Of a stretch of DNA of 5,284 bases, positions 4,724 to 5,284 are shown in pieces. Where the stretch lies: NCBI GenBank assembly GCA_025363505.1, contig JANYDV010000218.1:1-5284 (forward strand), given 5' to 3'. The stretch is from Bacteroidota bacterium. GTDB lineage: Bacteria; Bacteroidota; Ignavibacteria; Palsa-1295. How positions within the stretch are numbered: position 1 is the first letter of the stretch; each line of letters begins with the position of its first letter. A program made the translations under genes and the position numbers. The notes below the pieces were generated by a model. That model had not been told where the DNA came from and did not search any database. It saw only the letters and a list, made by a program, of their open reading frames with translations.

Positions 4724-5284
4724 ACTAAGCGGCTCGGACAGTAGTCCGCAATTTTGCACTCTCCGCACTTGGGGCGGCGTGCAATACAAACAGCCCTGCC
4801 ATGAGATATAAGATAATGAGTGGTCATTGACCACTCATTTTTTTTTACTAATTCCACTAAATCAAGTTCTATCTTTTCAGGATCGGTATGTGTCGTGAGT
4901 TTCAATAATCCTGAAAGTCTTGTGACATGCGTATCGACCGCTATACCCTCGTTCATACCGAATGCATTCCCGAGCACTACATTCGCCGTCTTACGCCCTA
5001 CACCGCGAAGCGTAACTAATTCTTCCATCGTCTGTGGCACTGCATTCTGAAATTTTTCGACAATATCGGTTGCCATTGATTTGAGCGACTTTGCTTTCTG
5101 ACGAAAAAAACCTGTGGTGCGGATGACTTCTTCGATCTCTGAAAGATCGGCATTGGCAAGTTTTTCCGGAGTCGGGAATCGAGGACGAAATTCTTTCATC
5201 ACGATATTGACTCGTGCATCAGTGCATTGCGCTGATAGGATAGTCGCCGCAAGCAATTCAAACGCATTGGTAAAATCAAGCGCA
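4720..5284 (-). CDS. nth: Endonuclease III (partial, N-terminus beyond window)
   Basis: The frame is open to the window edge and gives 187 residues, lacking roughly the first 25 compared with E. coli Nth (about 211). It is a base-excision-repair DNA glycosylase and AP lyase acting on oxidised pyrimidines. Visible residues include FELLAATILSAQCTDARVN near the start, the helix-hairpin-helix TLRGVGRKTANVVLG with catalytic Lys98, and IAVDTHVTRLSG with catalytic Asp117. At the C-terminus CIARRPKCGECKIADYC fits C-x6-C-x2-C-x5-C, the 4Fe-4S ligand pattern. The usual LPGVG turn reads LRGVG here. The TTG at 5256 is internal, because homologous residues continue upstream of it. The gene converges on the T9SS-cargo gene, and its TAG at 4722-4720 overlaps that gene's TAA. 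A plus-strand terminator lies inside its coding region. It has no functional tie to the envelope genes. Confidence 0.96.
   Translation of the reverse strand, partial: ALDFTNAFELLAATILSAQCTDARVNIVMKEFRPRFPTPEKLANADLSEIEEVIRTTGFFRQKAKSLKSMATDIVEKFQNAVPQTMEELVTLRGVGRKTANVVLGNAFGMNEGIAVDTHVTRLSGLLKLTTHTDPEKIELDLVELVKKNEWSMTTHYLISHGRAVCIARRPKCGECKIADYCPSRLV
4815..4846 (+). terminator. Intrinsic terminator for the T9SS-cargo gene, inside nth
   Basis: AATGAGTGGTC (4815-4825) and GACCACTCATT (4829-4839) form a perfect eleven-base stem with an ATT loop. It runs into nine T residues (4838-4846), two of which overlap the right arm. On the plus strand this is a canonical intrinsic terminator, 91 bases after the TAA of the gene ending at 4723. 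On the minus strand the same bases encode nth residues around KKNEWSMTTHYL, ahead of the iron-sulfur ligands. There the T tract becomes an upstream A tract, so nth transcription should not be stopped by it. Confidence 0.88.

Noticed and set aside
4820..5050. Plus-strand open frame inside nth
   Set aside because: It is a shadow of nth, whose catalytic residues and 4Fe-4S ligands are all present on the minus strand.

Overview
The window looks like a chromosomal segment from the Bacteroidota/Chlorobiota-type (FCB) lineage, possibly an Ignavibacteria- or Kapaibacteria-like organism. The main clues are a protein with a type IX secretion (Por) C-terminal sorting domain, a large outer-membrane-like protein resembling the Bacteroidota DUF6029 family, and the lack of clear Shine-Dalgarno sites. 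The lineage is an inference from gene content; no phylogenetic marker was compared.

Layout. Bases 1-52 may be the 3' tail of an upstream envelope gene. Three plus-strand genes follow: two paralogous small membrane or envelope proteins of unknown function (146-703 and 825-1409) and a secreted TlpA/ResA-like thioredoxin (1534-2061) that ends at a strong intrinsic terminator (2080-2112). Next come a large beta-rich outer-membrane-like protein (2136-3803) and a secreted protein with a T9SS sorting domain (3872-4723). The minus-strand gene nth (endonuclease III, 5' end beyond the window) converges on the latter, and the two stop codons overlap. No stretch longer than 300 bases lacks a gene.

The most unusual part is bases 1-1620. 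Each of the first three genes is preceded by a copy of the same leader, which contains a 19-base element identical in all three copies. In copies 1 and 3 the repeat continues through the whole signal peptide into the mature N-terminus. Gene 1 therefore has the leader and signal peptide of the thioredoxin gene joined to the mature domain of gene 2. In copy 2 the region between the shared element and the start codon carries an extra base and a stop codon. This argues that the upstream in-frame ATGs of genes 1 and 3 are leader rather than coding. The arrangement suggests a tandem array built by duplication and domain swapping behind a common 5' expression/export module, and it may extend upstream of the window.

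A second notable point is at the right end. A perfect 11-bp hairpin followed by nine T residues, in the right orientation to terminate the T9SS-cargo gene, lies entirely inside the nth coding sequence. The cargo mRNA would then carry a 3' UTR antisense to nth. All genes before nth encode proteins with predicted signal peptides, so the plus-strand block is about the cell envelope. Apart from the thioredoxin fold and the sorting domain, specific functions cannot be read from the sequence.
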